64,000 bases of DNA from Paraburkholderia bannensis (GCF_014200455.1 NZ_JACHBW010000014.1:166539-230538), one strand, 5' to 3'; numbered from the stretch's first letter, positions 1-8,875 are shown. Notes: generated by a model not told the origin, from the letters alone. Numbers and translations: made by a program.

Positions 1-339
1 GACGGAATCGGCGCTGACGGGTTCGTAGACGATCGCCTTCGCCCCTGCGTCGGTCACGCAGTATTCGACTTCTTCCGGCTTCGCGCGCCAGTTGAGCGGG
101 ACGATCACGATGCCCGCAAACTGTCCGGCCCAATGCAGCGTCGCCATTTCCCAGCGGTTTTGCAGCACGACGAGCAGCCGGTCGCCGCGTTGCAGACCGA
201 GCTCTCGCAGGCCAACGGCGACATTCAAGATAATGGGATACCACTGCGCGTACGTCAGTTGCACATCGCCATCGACCAGCGCCAGCGCGTTAGGACTACG
301 CTCGACGCTTTGCAGAAAGGTGCGTCCGAGATCAAGCAT
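1..339 (-). CDS. hmfD: Acyl-CoA synthetase N-terminus, probable 2-furoyl-CoA synthetase (partial)
   Basis: The first 113 residues of an AMP-forming acyl-CoA ligase; the rest lies beyond the window edge. The N-terminal pattern is typical of the ANL superfamily: an opening helix, LTYAQW, GDRLLVVLQN, and a PLNWRAKPEEVEYCVTDAG stretch. The P-loop and adenylation motifs are not in view. The ATG overlaps the last codons of the iron-sulfur subunit gene by 8 bases, so the two are translationally coupled. Such ligases activate a carboxylate with ATP and CoA in the cytoplasm. The neighbouring UbiD, UbiX and molybdenum hydroxylase genes suggest 2-furoate as substrate, as for HmfD of Cupriavidus basilensis. 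Family assignment is firm; the substrate is inferred from context. Confidence 0.75.
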   Translation of the reverse strand, partial: MLDLGRTFLQSVERSPNALALVDGDVQLTYAQWYPIILNVAVGLRELGLQRGDRLLVVLQNRWEMATLHWAGQFAGIVIVPLNWRAKPEEVEYCVTDAGAKAIVYEPVSADSV

Positions 340-868
340 GTTCGACCTCCTTCGTGCCTGCCTCGGCCCGGCGGCGCGCGGCCACGTCGAGCACCGCAGC
401 CACGATGGGCGTGTAGCCCGTACAGCGGCAGATATGACCCGAGAGCATCTCGCGCACTTGCTGTTCGGATGGATCCGGTACGCGTTGCAGATAGTCCGCG
501 CACGACATCAGAATGCCCGCCGTGCAGAAGCCGCATTGCAGCGCATGATGCCGCTGGAACGCCTGCTGCAGATCGCCAAGCGTCTGATCGGGCGCCAGGC
601 CTTCGACGGTATCGATATGCCGCCCGTCGGCCTGCACCGCGAGCATCAGGCACGAGCGCGCCGCGACGCCATCGACCTGCACGGTACAGGCGCCGCACAC
701 GCCGTGTTCGCAGCCGACGTGCGTGCCGGTCGCGCCGAGTTCGTGCCGGATGAAGTCCGACAGCAGTTCGCGCGGCTCGCAATAGCCGCTTCGTTCGCGG
801 CCGTTCAGCGTCAGCGCGATGCGCTGCGCTTTGCCGTGCCGCATCATGGTGTCCGATGTCTTGCTCAC
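332..868 (-). CDS. hmfC: Molybdenum hydroxylase (2Fe-2S) subunit, CoxS/HmfC type
   Basis: The small electron-transfer subunit of a xanthine-oxidase-family enzyme, 178 residues. It has a plant-type ferredoxin cluster motif (CEHGVCGACTVQVDG) followed by the second, helical [2Fe-2S] domain (LQCGFCTAGILM and GHICRCTGY). I chose the GTG at 868. It overlaps the stop of the FAD subunit gene (GTGA) and has AGGAGG four bases upstream. An ATG pair at 847 and 844 would give a protein 7-8 residues shorter. It passes electrons from the molybdopterin subunit to the FAD subunit. The set matches 2-furoyl-CoA dehydrogenase, which hydroxylates 2-furoyl-CoA; that substrate is inferred from the operon. Confidence 0.9.
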   Translation of the reverse strand: MSKTSDTMMRHGKAQRIALTLNGRERSGYCEPRELLSDFIRHELGATGTHVGCEHGVCGACTVQVDGVAARSCLMLAVQADGRHIDTVEGLAPDQTLGDLQQAFQRHHALQCGFCTAGILMSCADYLQRVPDPSEQQVREMLSGHICRCTGYTPIVAAVLDVAARRRAEAGTKEVEHA

Positions 869-1686
869 TTTGCCTCCTCGATCACGCGCCACCCGAGTTG
901 CCGGACCAGATTCCGGCGATATGTCGCGCTGATGTGCGCATCGTCCTGCGCGTTCAGTTTCCAACTCAAATCGTTCAGTGCGCCGCGCAAGTCGTCGCCC
1001 TGCAGACGCGGCCATTGCTCCGTCACCGGCCGGTCCGCGACGCCGCCGACCGCAATACGGATCGAATCGTCGGTGACCACGGCCGCGCACGCGACGATCG
1101 CGAAATCGCCGTGGCGCGCGGAAAATTCCGCGAACGCGTAGCGCTCGCCTGCCTTGCGCAGCGGGAAGCGCACCGCTTCGACGAGTTCGTCGGGCTCGCG
1201 CGCGGTCATCAGCATTCCCTGAAAGAAGTCCTGGGCGCCGAGCGTGCGGCGCCTCTTTCGCGAGCGCAGCATCACGTCGCCGCCGAGCGCCGAAAGCACG
1301 AGCGGCAACTCGGCGCTCGGGTCCGCATGCGCGATCGATCCGCACACGGTTCCGCGATTGCGAATCTGAAAGTGCGAGATATGCGGGAAGGCCATCGCGA
1401 GCAGCGGCGCTTCGTCGGTGAGCGTGCTGCGCCATTCGACGCTGCCTTGCGTCGCCGCCGCGTTGACGACCAGATGCCCCGCCTGCTTGTCCACGCGCAC
1501 GGCGTCGAGTTCGGCGGTGCGCGAGATATCGACGAGCACCTTCGGCTGCGCGAGCCGCATATTGAGCACGGCCATCAGCGACTGGCCGCCCGCCAGCACG
1601 CGGGCGTCTTCGCCGTATTGCGCAAGCGCGTCGAGCGCGTCCTGCGCGGTCATCGCGCGCAGGTAATCGAACGGTGCGGGCTTCAT
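865..1686 (-). CDS. hmfB: Molybdenum hydroxylase FAD-binding subunit, CoxM/HmfB type
   Basis: The 273-residue medium subunit of a xanthine-dehydrogenase-family enzyme. The FAD pyrophosphate loop (VLAGGQSLMAVLNMRLAQP) lies near residues 30-50. A second FAD contact (RNRGTVCGSIAHADPSAELP) follows near 105-125, and the CO-dehydrogenase flavoprotein C-terminal domain completes it. The ATG at 1686 overlaps the stop of the large-subunit gene (ATGA) and is preceded by AGGAGG five bases away. An in-frame start 13 codons upstream would lie inside the large-subunit gene and is less likely. It accepts electrons from the [2Fe-2S] subunit and passes them to a respiratory or soluble acceptor. Confidence 0.92.
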   Translation of the reverse strand: MKPAPFDYLRAMTAQDALDALAQYGEDARVLAGGQSLMAVLNMRLAQPKVLVDISRTAELDAVRVDKQAGHLVVNAAATQGSVEWRSTLTDEAPLLAMAFPHISHFQIRNRGTVCGSIAHADPSAELPLVLSALGGDVMLRSRKRRRTLGAQDFFQGMLMTAREPDELVEAVRFPLRKAGERYAFAEFSARHGDFAIVACAAVVTDDSIRIAVGGVADRPVTEQWPRLQGDDLRGALNDLSWKLNAQDDAHISATYRRNLVRQLGWRVIEEAK

Positions 1687-4600
1687 GCGTGCCTCCTGAA
1701 ACGTGCGAGGAGTCTCGCGATCCACGATCCGTGCGCTTGCACCGGCTTGCCCGCCGCCTGCCGGCCGAGCGATTCGAACAATTGCCTGAGCACCACCTTC
1801 GCCGCGCCTTCGAGCATGCGGCCGCCAACCGCCGCGACCTTGCCCGATACCTGCGCTTCGTAGTCGTACGTGAGCCGCGTGCCGTTGCCTTGCGGCGTCA
1901 GTTCGACGAGACCGCTGCCGCGTGCGCTGCCGAGCGGCGAGATCCCGGCGCCAGCGAGTCGCAGGCGGCGCGGCGCATCGATCTCGGACAAGCCGATACG
2001 CGCCTCGAAACGCGCCTTGATCATGCCGACGCCCACCGTCACGTCCGCGCGATACTGGTTCGGCGCGGTCTCTTCGAGCGCGTGACAGCCGGGAATGACG
2101 TTCGCGAGCGCCTTCGGATCGAGCAGCACGGCGAACACCGCTTCGGGCGTCGCGGGCAGATCCACCGTTCCCTGCGCCGTCAGCGCGCGCCCGCCGCCCG
2201 GCGTCGTGGGCTTCGTCGGGGCCGTTTCGCGGTATTCAGGGCGCGAGGGTTCCGGATCGTCCATGCCGATCATCGCCATCACTTTGGGCGGCGTGAGCGG
2301 CAGGCGAATGTCTTCGACGCCGAGCGCGTCCGCCACCGCATTCGCGATGCAAGGCGGCGTGCTCATGTTGTTGCCTTCGCCGAGACCCTTCGCGCCAAGC
2401 GGCGTGAAAGGCGAAGGCGTCTCCAGATGCACGATCAGCGGATCGGGCACTTCGCAGGTCGTCGGCATCAGATAGTCGGCGAGCGTGCCGGACTGGAAGC
2501 TGCCGTCCGCGCCGTAGCGGAACTCTTCCATCAGCGCCGCGCCGACGCCTTGCGCGAACGCGCCGCGAATCTGGCCATCGGCGAGTGCGGGATTGAGGAT
2601 GATGCCGGCGTCGTGCACGGTCACATAGCGGTCGATGCGCACGCGTCCCGTCGCGCGATCCACTTCGACGCCGCACATGTCGAACGCGAAGCCATACGCC
2701 GCCGATGTATTGATGCGGTCTTGTTCGTCAGGCGCATCCATGTGCGGCGGCGACCAGAACACGGTTTCGCGCAGGCCCGGCTCTTCGCCCTCCGGCAACA
2801 GCGCGGGCGCCCAGTGCGGCGCATTGCTCGCGGCGCGCGCGAACGGCAGCGCGCGGTCTTCGGCGTCGTTCGGAAAGACGCGCGCGCCTTCGAAGCGCAC
2901 GTCGCCGGGCGCGCAGCTGAACTGCTTCGCGAGCACGCGCGCGAGTTTGTCGCGCACGCGCGTCGCGGCGAGATACACCGTGCCCGCCACCGCGCCCGCG
3001 AAGCGGCTCGAATAATTGCCCGCCGCGACAGACCAGGCGTCCTTGTGCGTATCGAATTCGACGTTGACGACGATGTCCTTCGGATCGAGCCCGAGCACGT
3101 CGGCGACGACTTGCGCGCACACTGTCATGTGGCCCTGGCCCGCGGGTGTCGATGCGATCGTGACGACCACGCCGCCGAGCAGATCGACGCTGACGGTCGC
3201 GCTCGCGATCGCGCCGTTCTTCGGCCCGGCTTTCCTGCGTGCGTCGGCGGGCATCACGGTCGTGATATAGCCCATGTTCGATACCGACGGCTCGACGATC
3301 GCGGCGAAGCCGATGCCATACAGCCGCCCTTCGTTGCGCGCGGCGTCGCGGCGCGCAACCAGTTCCCGGTATCCGCCTTCGTCGAGTGAACGGCGCAGGG
3401 CTTCCTGATAGTTGCCCGAATCGAGCAGCGCGCCCGCCGCCGCGCGATACGGGAACGCATCGGCGGGAACGAAATTGCGGCGATACACGTCGAGCACATC
3501 GAGCTTCAGTTCGATCGCGATGCGCTGGATCAGCCGCTCCAGCGCGAAGTACACCTGCGGTCCGCCGAAGCCGCGCACGAGCCCCGTCGGCGTCTTGTTC
3601 GTCAGCACGACGCGATTGCGCACGAGCAGATTCGGGATCGCGTACGCGCCCGTCAGGCAGCCGTGCATCCGGTAGAAGGTCGCGGGCTCGGGCGCGCGCA
3701 CGTAGCCGCCGACGTCTTCCAACTGATCGTAGGACAGCGCGACGATGCGGCCATCCGCTTCGACGGCCGCTTCGATCGTTGAAACACGCGCCGTCGCCGA
3801 TGTCGCCGCGCTCAGGTGTTCGAGCCGATCCTCGACCCACTTCACCGGCGCGCCCGCCTTGCGCGACGCGAGGCACATCAGCACCACGTACGGAAACACC
3901 GCCTGCTTCACGCCGAAGCTGCCGCCGGAATCGCGCGGGGCCTTATGACGCAGCCGATTGGCAGGCACGTTCAACGCCATCGCCATGACGGCGTGCAGCG
4001 AGAACGGCCCCATGAAATTCGACGTGACGTCGTAGCCTTCATCGCCCGAAAGATACTCGGCGATCACCACGCCGCACTCGATCGGCGCGCAGGTGTTGCG
4101 CGGATAATGCGCGACCAGCTTCACGCGATGCGGCGCGCGCTCGAAGGCCGCTTCCGGCTCGCCGTAGCGGAAATGCCGGTCGCTGATGACGTTGCTGCCG
4201 ACGCGTTCGTGCAGCACCGGCGCGTCGTCCTTCGCGGCTTGTTCGATCGACGTCACGGGATCGAGCATCGCGTAGTCGACCCTGATCAGATCGAGCGCGT
4301 CTTCCGCGAGAGCACGCGATTCGGCCATCACGACCGCGACCGGCTCGCCGACGTAGCGCACCCGGTCCATCGCGAGCGCCCACTGTTCCATCGGCGCTTT
4401 CACGCCGACGACGAACGGTCGCGACCACGCACGCAAATCGCCGCGCGTGAGCACGGCGCGCACGCCCGCGAGTTTTGATGCGGCCTCCGTATCAATCGAC
4501 AGGATGTCCGCGTGCGCGTGCGGCGAACGCAGAATCGCGGCGTGCAGCGTGCCCGGCTTGACAGCGATGTCGTCGCCATAGCGGCCACGGCCCGTCAGGA

Positions 4601-4724
4601 TCGCCGGGTCTTCGAGGCGCTCCATCGAGCGTCCGACGTGACGCTGCGGCGCGGTCGCTTCCCGCATCTCTTTGCCGGCGACGCGCGCGTCCATGTCGGC
4701 GAATGCGGTTTCGCGCTGATTCAT
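1683..4724 (-). CDS. hmfA: Molybdopterin hydroxylase large subunit fused to a CoxG-like SRPBCC domain
   Basis: A 1013-residue catalytic subunit of the xanthine-oxidase family. Residues about 25-800 form the aldehyde-oxidase a/b hammerhead and molybdopterin-binding domains. RGFGGPQ and the GAKGLGEGNN motif, with the catalytic glutamate near residue 783, are visible. The CO-dehydrogenase active-site cysteine loop is absent, so this is not a CO dehydrogenase. The last 165 residues form a separate SRPBCC/CoxG-type domain (TPEAVFAVLLDPKALANVIP), usually a stand-alone accessory protein. An AGGAG site precedes the ATG, and the gene starts 4 bases after the ubiX stop. With the two smaller subunits it probably hydroxylates 2-furoyl-CoA. 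The family call is firm; the substrate is inferred from neighbouring genes. Confidence 0.88.
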   Translation of the reverse strand: MNQRETAFADMDARVAGKEMREATAPQRHVGRSMERLEDPAILTGRGRYGDDIAVKPGTLHAAILRSPHAHADILSIDTEAASKLAGVRAVLTRGDLRAWSRPFVVGVKAPMEQWALAMDRVRYVGEPVAVVMAESRALAEDALDLIRVDYAMLDPVTSIEQAAKDDAPVLHERVGSNVISDRHFRYGEPEAAFERAPHRVKLVAHYPRNTCAPIECGVVIAEYLSGDEGYDVTSNFMGPFSLHAVMAMALNVPANRLRHKAPRDSGGSFGVKQAVFPYVVLMCLASRKAGAPVKWVEDRLEHLSAATSATARVSTIEAAVEADGRIVALSYDQLEDVGGYVRAPEPATFYRMHGCLTGAYAIPNLLVRNRVVLTNKTPTGLVRGFGGPQVYFALERLIQRIAIELKLDVLDVYRRNFVPADAFPYRAAAGALLDSGNYQEALRRSLDEGGYRELVARRDAARNEGRLYGIGFAAIVEPSVSNMGYITTVMPADARRKAGPKNGAIASATVSVDLLGGVVVTIASTPAGQGHMTVCAQVVADVLGLDPKDIVVNVEFDTHKDAWSVAAGNYSSRFAGAVAGTVYLAATRVRDKLARVLAKQFSCAPGDVRFEGARVFPNDAEDRALPFARAASNAPHWAPALLPEGEEPGLRETVFWSPPHMDAPDEQDRINTSAAYGFAFDMCGVEVDRATGRVRIDRYVTVHDAGIILNPALADGQIRGAFAQGVGAALMEEFRYGADGSFQSGTLADYLMPTTCEVPDPLIVHLETPSPFTPLGAKGLGEGNNMSTPPCIANAVADALGVEDIRLPLTPPKVMAMIGMDDPEPSRPEYRETAPTKPTTPGGGRALTAQGTVDLPATPEAVFAVLLDPKALANVIPGCHALEETAPNQYRADVTVGVGMIKARFEARIGLSEIDAPRRLRLAGAGISPLGSARGSGLVELTPQGNGTRLTYDYEAQVSGKVAAVGGRMLEGAAKVVLRQLFESLGRQAAGKPVQAHGSWIARLLARFRRHA

Positions 4725-4728
4725 ACCC

Positions 4729-5343
4729 TTACTCCTCTAGTGCGGCGCGGCCGCCGAATTCATCGGCGAGACCGCTCCAGCGGCGCGTAATCTCGCCGTG
4801 CTCGATGCCGAACAGATCGAGAATGCGCCCGACCGTGTGGTCGACCACGTCCTCGATGGTCTGCGGATGCGCGTAGAACGCGGGCACCGGCGGCATTACG
4901 ATCGCGCCCATTTCCGTGGCGAGCGTCATGTTGCGCAGATGCGCGAGATTGAGCGGCGTTTCGCGCGCGACCAGCACGAGGCGGCGGCGCTCCTTGAGCA
5001 TCACATCGGCGGCACGCGTGAGCAGGTTGTCCGCGAAGCCGTTCGCGACGCCCGCGAGCGTTTTCATCGAACATGGCGCGATCACCATGCCTTCGGTCAG
5101 AAACGATCCGCTCGCCACCGCCGCGCCAATATCGCGCACGTTGTGCACCACATCGGCAACGGCTTCGAGATCACCACGCGCGAAGCCGAGTTCCTGTGCG
5201 GCCGTCACCGCGCCCGACGCCGACACGACGAGATGCGTCTCGTGCGTGCCGAGCCGACGCAGCGCGGCGAGCAAACGCACGCCGATCACCGCGCCGCTTG
5301 CGCCCGACATGCCGACGACGATGCGCTTCTTTCGTTCAGTCAT
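4729..5343 (-). CDS. hmfG: UbiX-family flavin prenyltransferase (HmfG-like)
   Basis: A 204-residue UbiX/Pad1-type flavin prenyltransferase, the normal length. It makes prenylated FMN, the cofactor of UbiD decarboxylases. Visible motifs are the N-terminal GMSGASGAVIGVRLL flavin loop, APCSMKTLAGVANG, and LVARETPLNLAHLRNM with MPPVPAFYAHP near the C-terminus. The ATG at 5343 overlaps the end of the upstream ubiD-like gene by 8 bases. An upstream in-frame start inside that gene is rejected. The tight pairing with a UbiD partner supports a dedicated cofactor supply. In Cupriavidus the corresponding pair is HmfF/HmfG. Confidence 0.9.
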   Translation of the reverse strand: MTERKKRIVVGMSGASGAVIGVRLLAALRRLGTHETHLVVSASGAVTAAQELGFARGDLEAVADVVHNVRDIGAAVASGSFLTEGMVIAPCSMKTLAGVANGFADNLLTRAADVMLKERRRLVLVARETPLNLAHLRNMTLATEMGAIVMPPVPAFYAHPQTIEDVVDHTVGRILDLFGIEHGEITRRWSGLADEFGGRAALEE

Positions 5344-6829
5344 GATCGCGCGCCAACCAGGCGTCGAACGCGCTGTTGTCAGCAGCGAGGAGTGCGTGCA
5401 GATCGACCGTGTCTTGCCCAGGTATGTGTACGCGCGTGAACACATGCGCGGGATATACGACCGGGCGCGTCGCATCGAGGCCCATCTTTGCGCTCACGCC
5501 TTGCAGATGCGACGGCGCATCGTCTGGCTGACCGACCGTCGTCGAGGGATCGAGCGGCGAACCTTGCGCGCCTGCTATTACGACGAGATCGCGATCAGCC
5601 TGGAAGCGCGTCGCGATCGCCCATTCGATTTCGGCGGGATCGTGCACGTCCACATCGGCATCGACGACGACGACCTGCTTGATGTCGTAATGTGCGCCGA
5701 ACGCGCAGAGGATGACGTTCTTCGCTTCGCCTTCGCGCTTCTTGTCGAATTGCACCCACAGGTGATAGCGGCACACGCCGCCCACCGACAGATGCACGTC
5801 CTTCACGGCGGGATGGCTGCGCTGAAGATGCGCGAGCAACGTGGCTTCGCGGGGAATCGCGCCGAGCAGCAGATGCTCCATTTCGGCTGGCACGATCGTA
5901 TGAAAGACCGGCTCGCGCCGATGCGTGAGCGCCGTCACTTCGATGACTTCGCGTGCTTCCATCGCGCTGTAGTACTTCGGAAATTCGCCGAACGGACCTT
6001 CCGGCTCGCGCACGTTCGGCAGAATGCGCCCTTCGATGACGATCTCCGCAAACGCCGGCACGTGCACGCCGTTCGTCACGCATTGCGCGACAGGCAGCGG
6101 CGCACCGCGCAGCGCGCCCGCGATTTCCAGTTCGTCGTGATCGATCGGCGTGATCGCTTGCGACGCGAGCATCGTAAGAGGATCGACGCCAATCACGATG
6201 GCGACGTCGAGCGCATCGCCCGCTTCTTCGGCTGCGCGCTGAAACGCGTAGAGATGGCGCGGCAGCAGCAGGATCGCCATGCGATCGGGGCCGTGCACCT
6301 GAATGCGGTTGATCGAGACGTTCTGCACGCCGGTGCGCGGATTGCGCGCGATCACGAGACCGGCGGTGATGTACGGGCCGTTGTCGTGTTCGCTGTGGGT
6401 GGGAATGGGCAGCAGCGCGTGAAGATCGATGCCGCTCGTATGCACCACTTGCTGACAGGGCGCGTCCTCGCGTTGAACCAGTTTCGATGCGAGCGGCGCG
6501 GCGGCCGCAGCGGAAAAACGCGCGAGCAACGCGGATTCATCGACTCCCATCGCTTCCGCGATCCACGCGCGCTTCGACATGAAGCCGCTCACGACGGGCA
6601 TCGCATGTCCGTGCGGCTGCGTGAAAAAAGCAGCTTGTTCGCCGTCGAGCCGCTTCGCAATGGCGGCGAGTTCGTGCTTGAGCGCGACGGGCTTGTCGAT
6701 CGTGGCGACACGACCGGTTTTCGCGAGATGCGCGAGCCAGTCGCGCAGCGACAGCGAACCGGTGTCGGCGTTATGCCGTGCCCAGGCGAATGAGGGAATG
6801 CCGTGCGTTGCGGCATCGCGTGTATTCAT
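5336..6829 (-). CDS. hmfF: UbiD-family decarboxylase, probable furandicarboxylate decarboxylase
   Basis: A 497-residue prenyl-FMN-dependent decarboxylase of the UbiD family. The prFMN and metal binding stretch (NVSINRIQVHG) is near residues 170-180. The conserved acidic motif EPEGPFGEF, holding the catalytic glutamate region, is near 275-283. The ATG at 6829 was chosen because GGAG lies six bases upstream; an ATG four codons earlier lacks a good site. It is the first gene of the operon and reads away from the LysR gene. With a UbiX partner and a furoyl-CoA-dehydrogenase-like enzyme downstream, the best match is HmfF, which decarboxylates furan-2,5-dicarboxylate to 2-furoate. Another aromatic acid cannot be excluded. 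Confidence 0.85.
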   Translation of the reverse strand: MNTRDAATHGIPSFAWARHNADTGSLSLRDWLAHLAKTGRVATIDKPVALKHELAAIAKRLDGEQAAFFTQPHGHAMPVVSGFMSKRAWIAEAMGVDESALLARFSAAAAAPLASKLVQREDAPCQQVVHTSGIDLHALLPIPTHSEHDNGPYITAGLVIARNPRTGVQNVSINRIQVHGPDRMAILLLPRHLYAFQRAAEEAGDALDVAIVIGVDPLTMLASQAITPIDHDELEIAGALRGAPLPVAQCVTNGVHVPAFAEIVIEGRILPNVREPEGPFGEFPKYYSAMEAREVIEVTALTHRREPVFHTIVPAEMEHLLLGAIPREATLLAHLQRSHPAVKDVHLSVGGVCRYHLWVQFDKKREGEAKNVILCAFGAHYDIKQVVVVDADVDVHDPAEIEWAIATRFQADRDLVVIAGAQGSPLDPSTTVGQPDDAPSHLQGVSAKMGLDATRPVVYPAHVFTRVHIPGQDTVDLHALLAADNSAFDAWLARDHD

Positions 6830-6942
6830 CGTCGTCTCCATCTGTGAGCGCCGGCCATGGCAAGCGCATGGGATGAAGCCTAACGAGATCGCGCCATAGC
6901 ATCTAATACTGTTTACTGATGCGACGAATCATTTGTTCTTAT

Positions 6943-6960
6943 ATCCGTGCTAGCCCGGAT
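6943..6960. promoter_or_regulatory. Candidate operator dyad between the LysR gene and the hmf-like operon
   Basis: An inverted repeat ATCCG-N8-CGGAT lies in the intergenic region between the divergent ubiD-like and LysR genes, where a LysR-type regulator would normally bind. It does not fit the T-N11-A rule exactly, so it is only a candidate. The surrounding stretch (about 6890-6990) is more AT-rich than its flanks, as expected for back-to-back promoters. Confidence 0.35.
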
Positions 6961-7118
6961 GACAGGTTTCTTACAGTTACGTATCAATAGATGGCTCGCG
7001 CACGCCCTTACGGAAGGGCACGCCACGGCGCGCCACGATAAGCCGCCCTGCGCCGTCGATGAACGCAGGGTGATAATGTCACCGCACCCCATTAGCATCG
7101 CTGATGCCCCGAGGGAAC

Positions 7119-8039
7119 ATGGACCTCAAGCAAATCCAGTACTTCATCGCGCTGTTCGAGGACGGCTCGGTCACGCGCGCCGCGAAGCGGCTGAACATCG
7201 TGCAACCGGCCTTGAGCATGCAGATCGCGAAGCTGGAGGACGAACTGCATCAGCAACTGTTCGAGCGCGGCGCGGACGGCATGGCGCCGACCGCCGCCGG
7301 ACGGCTGATGTACCGCCTGTTTTTACCGATCCTGCGCGACCTTGCCCACGCGCGGCAGCAACTCGTGCAGCGCGACGAAGTGGTGACGGGACACGTCGGC
7401 ATCGGGCTGATCGCATCGGTCACGGAAAGCGTGCTTGCGGATTCGCTGTCGCGCTTTCACGCGCGTTACCCCGATGTCGAAGTCACCGTCGCCGATGGCT
7501 ACAGCGCGACCTTCATCGACTGGGTGGCGGGCGGCCAGCTCGATGCCGCCATCATCAACAAGCCGCGAGCGCGCCTTTCACTCGACTCGCGCCCGCTGCT
7601 CGACGAAGAGATGGTGCTGGCCACCAGCGCCGCGCATGGTCCCGACTTGCCCCATGCAATCGAACTCGCGCAATTGCCCGAACTCGAACTGGTGCTGCCG
7701 ACGAAGCGCCACGGCCTGCGCGGCGTGCTCGACAGCGCGGCGCAACACGAGGACGTCTTGCTCGCGCCGCGCTTCGAGATCGACGCGCTCTCGACGATTC
7801 TCAAGCTGGTCGAGCACACGCGCTTCGCTACGATCCTGCCGCGCATCGTCGTCGAACGTGCCGCGCGGCACGGCACCTTGCGCGCGCGCCCGATCCTCGC
7901 GCCGCGTATCGTCCGGCACATTCTCTGCGTGAGCCATCCGCGCCGCCCATTGAGCGCGGCGGCGGAGGCGTTGATCGCGACCATCGGCGACGAGTTGCAT
8001 CGGGCGTCGGCCATTGATACGAAGAAGGGCTCAGCATGA
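7119..8039 (+). CDS. LysR-family regulator, likely controls the divergent furoate-type operon
   Basis: A 306-residue LysR-type transcriptional regulator. The N-terminal winged helix-turn-helix (MDLKQIQYFIALFEDGSVT, then AAKRLNIVQPALSMQIAKLE) is followed by a LysR substrate-binding domain (GHVGIGLIASV onward). I chose the ATG at 7119, which has GAGGG a few bases upstream; an ATG 15 bases earlier lacks this. It is divergent from the ubiD-like gene across about 290 bases, the classic arrangement for a regulator and its target operon. Its stop overlaps the start of the aldehyde dehydrogenase remnant (ATGA). The effector is unknown; furoate or its CoA ester would fit the context. Confidence 0.9.
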   Translation: MDLKQIQYFIALFEDGSVTRAAKRLNIVQPALSMQIAKLEDELHQQLFERGADGMAPTAAGRLMYRLFLPILRDLAHARQQLVQRDEVVTGHVGIGLIASVTESVLADSLSRFHARYPDVEVTVADGYSATFIDWVAGGQLDAAIINKPRARLSLDSRPLLDEEMVLATSAAHGPDLPHAIELAQLPELELVLPTKRHGLRGVLDSAAQHEDVLLAPRFEIDALSTILKLVEHTRFATILPRIVVERAARHGTLRARPILAPRIVRHILCVSHPRRPLSAAAEALIATIGDELHRASAIDTKKGSA

Positions 8040-8816
8040 ACGCACGACACTGGATTGCCGGCGAATGGACCGGGATACCCACCATCGACAGCATCGATCC
8101 CGCGACTGGCGAGGCCGTCGGCCAGTTCGCCGACGGCGGCGCGATCGAAGCCGATGCGGCCATCGCCGCTGCCCGCCACGTGTTCGATCACACGGCCTGG
8201 GCGCAGGACGCGCGCCTGCGCCAGGACGTGCTGCTCGGCTGGGCTGCCGCGCTCGAAGCCGAACGCGAGATGCTCGCGACCCTGCTCACGCGCGAAAACG
8301 GACCGGGCATCGATCCAGCAACGGATATCGGCGCGCTCATCGACAGCACGACGCGCGATGCGGTGCAGCGGACGATCGAGCGCGCGTGCGGGATGGCCGG
8401 GCGCGTGCTGCTGCGAGGCACGTGCTCGGGGCATGCGTTTCTGTCGCCGACGCTCGTTGAACACAGCGATCCCAAGGCGTTCTTCTGTCAGGACGAGATC
8501 TTTGGCCCGTTCGTCACGCTGGAAGTCTTTGAGAACGAAACGGAAGCGATCGACAAAGCCAACGACACGGTCTTCGGTCTCTCGGCAAGCGTATGGACGC
8601 ACGACGGAGCGCGCGTTTCGCGTCGCGCGTGCGCTGCGCAACGGCACCGTGTGGATCAATGACCACAACAAGCTTTTCGCCGAAGCCGAAACGGGCGGGT
8701 ATCGCCAAAGCGGACTGGGGCGGCTGCACGGCTACGATGCCCTCGCCGACTTCACGGAAATCAAGCACATCTGCATGCCGGCCGGCGTTGCGGGACATAT
8801 CGCGCCGTTGCGGTGA
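8036..8816 (+). pseudogene. Aldehyde dehydrogenase remnant with internal deletion and frameshift
   Basis: The first 90 or so residues match the N-terminus of NAD-dependent aldehyde dehydrogenases (WIAGEW, IDPATGE, LTRENG). The reading frame then jumps directly to the C-terminal third (GPGIDPATDIGALID, FFCQDEIFGPFVTLEVFENE). The NAD-binding core and the catalytic cysteine region, about 230 codons, are missing. A second lesion near 8610, best explained by loss of two bases in a GCGCGC run, shifts the frame. The last part (ALRNGTVWINDHNK to the end) continues in another frame up to 8816. The start overlaps the LysR stop, so it once formed an operon with that gene. It may have oxidised an aldehyde upstream of the furoate pathway. 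It is surely inactive. Confidence 0.85.
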
Positions 8817-8851
8817 ATGGCAGGAAGGCGAGTCAATGGGCCTGACGCTTA

Positions 8852-8875
8852 CGTGCTCATCACGTGACGAGCACG
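8852..8875. terminator. Hairpin between convergent genes
   Basis: A 7-base perfect stem (CGTGCTC / GAGCACG) with a 10-base loop that is itself partly palindromic. It lies between the end of the aldehyde dehydrogenase remnant and the end of the psiE-like gene, which converge. No strong T-run follows, so this is a plausible but unproven bidirectional terminator. Confidence 0.4.

Noticed and set aside
1674..3389. A 571-codon plus-strand frame opposite the molybdenum hydroxylase genes
   Set aside because: It mirrors well-supported minus-strand genes with intact catalytic motifs, and its product is an Arg/His-rich sequence without features.
1683..4724. Considered as a carbon monoxide dehydrogenase large subunit
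   Set aside because: The active-site cysteine loop of CO dehydrogenase is absent, and the operon contains UbiD, UbiX and an acyl-CoA ligase.
4916..6793. A 625-codon plus-strand frame opposite ubiD and ubiX
   Set aside because: It is antisense to two genes with clear family motifs and has none itself.
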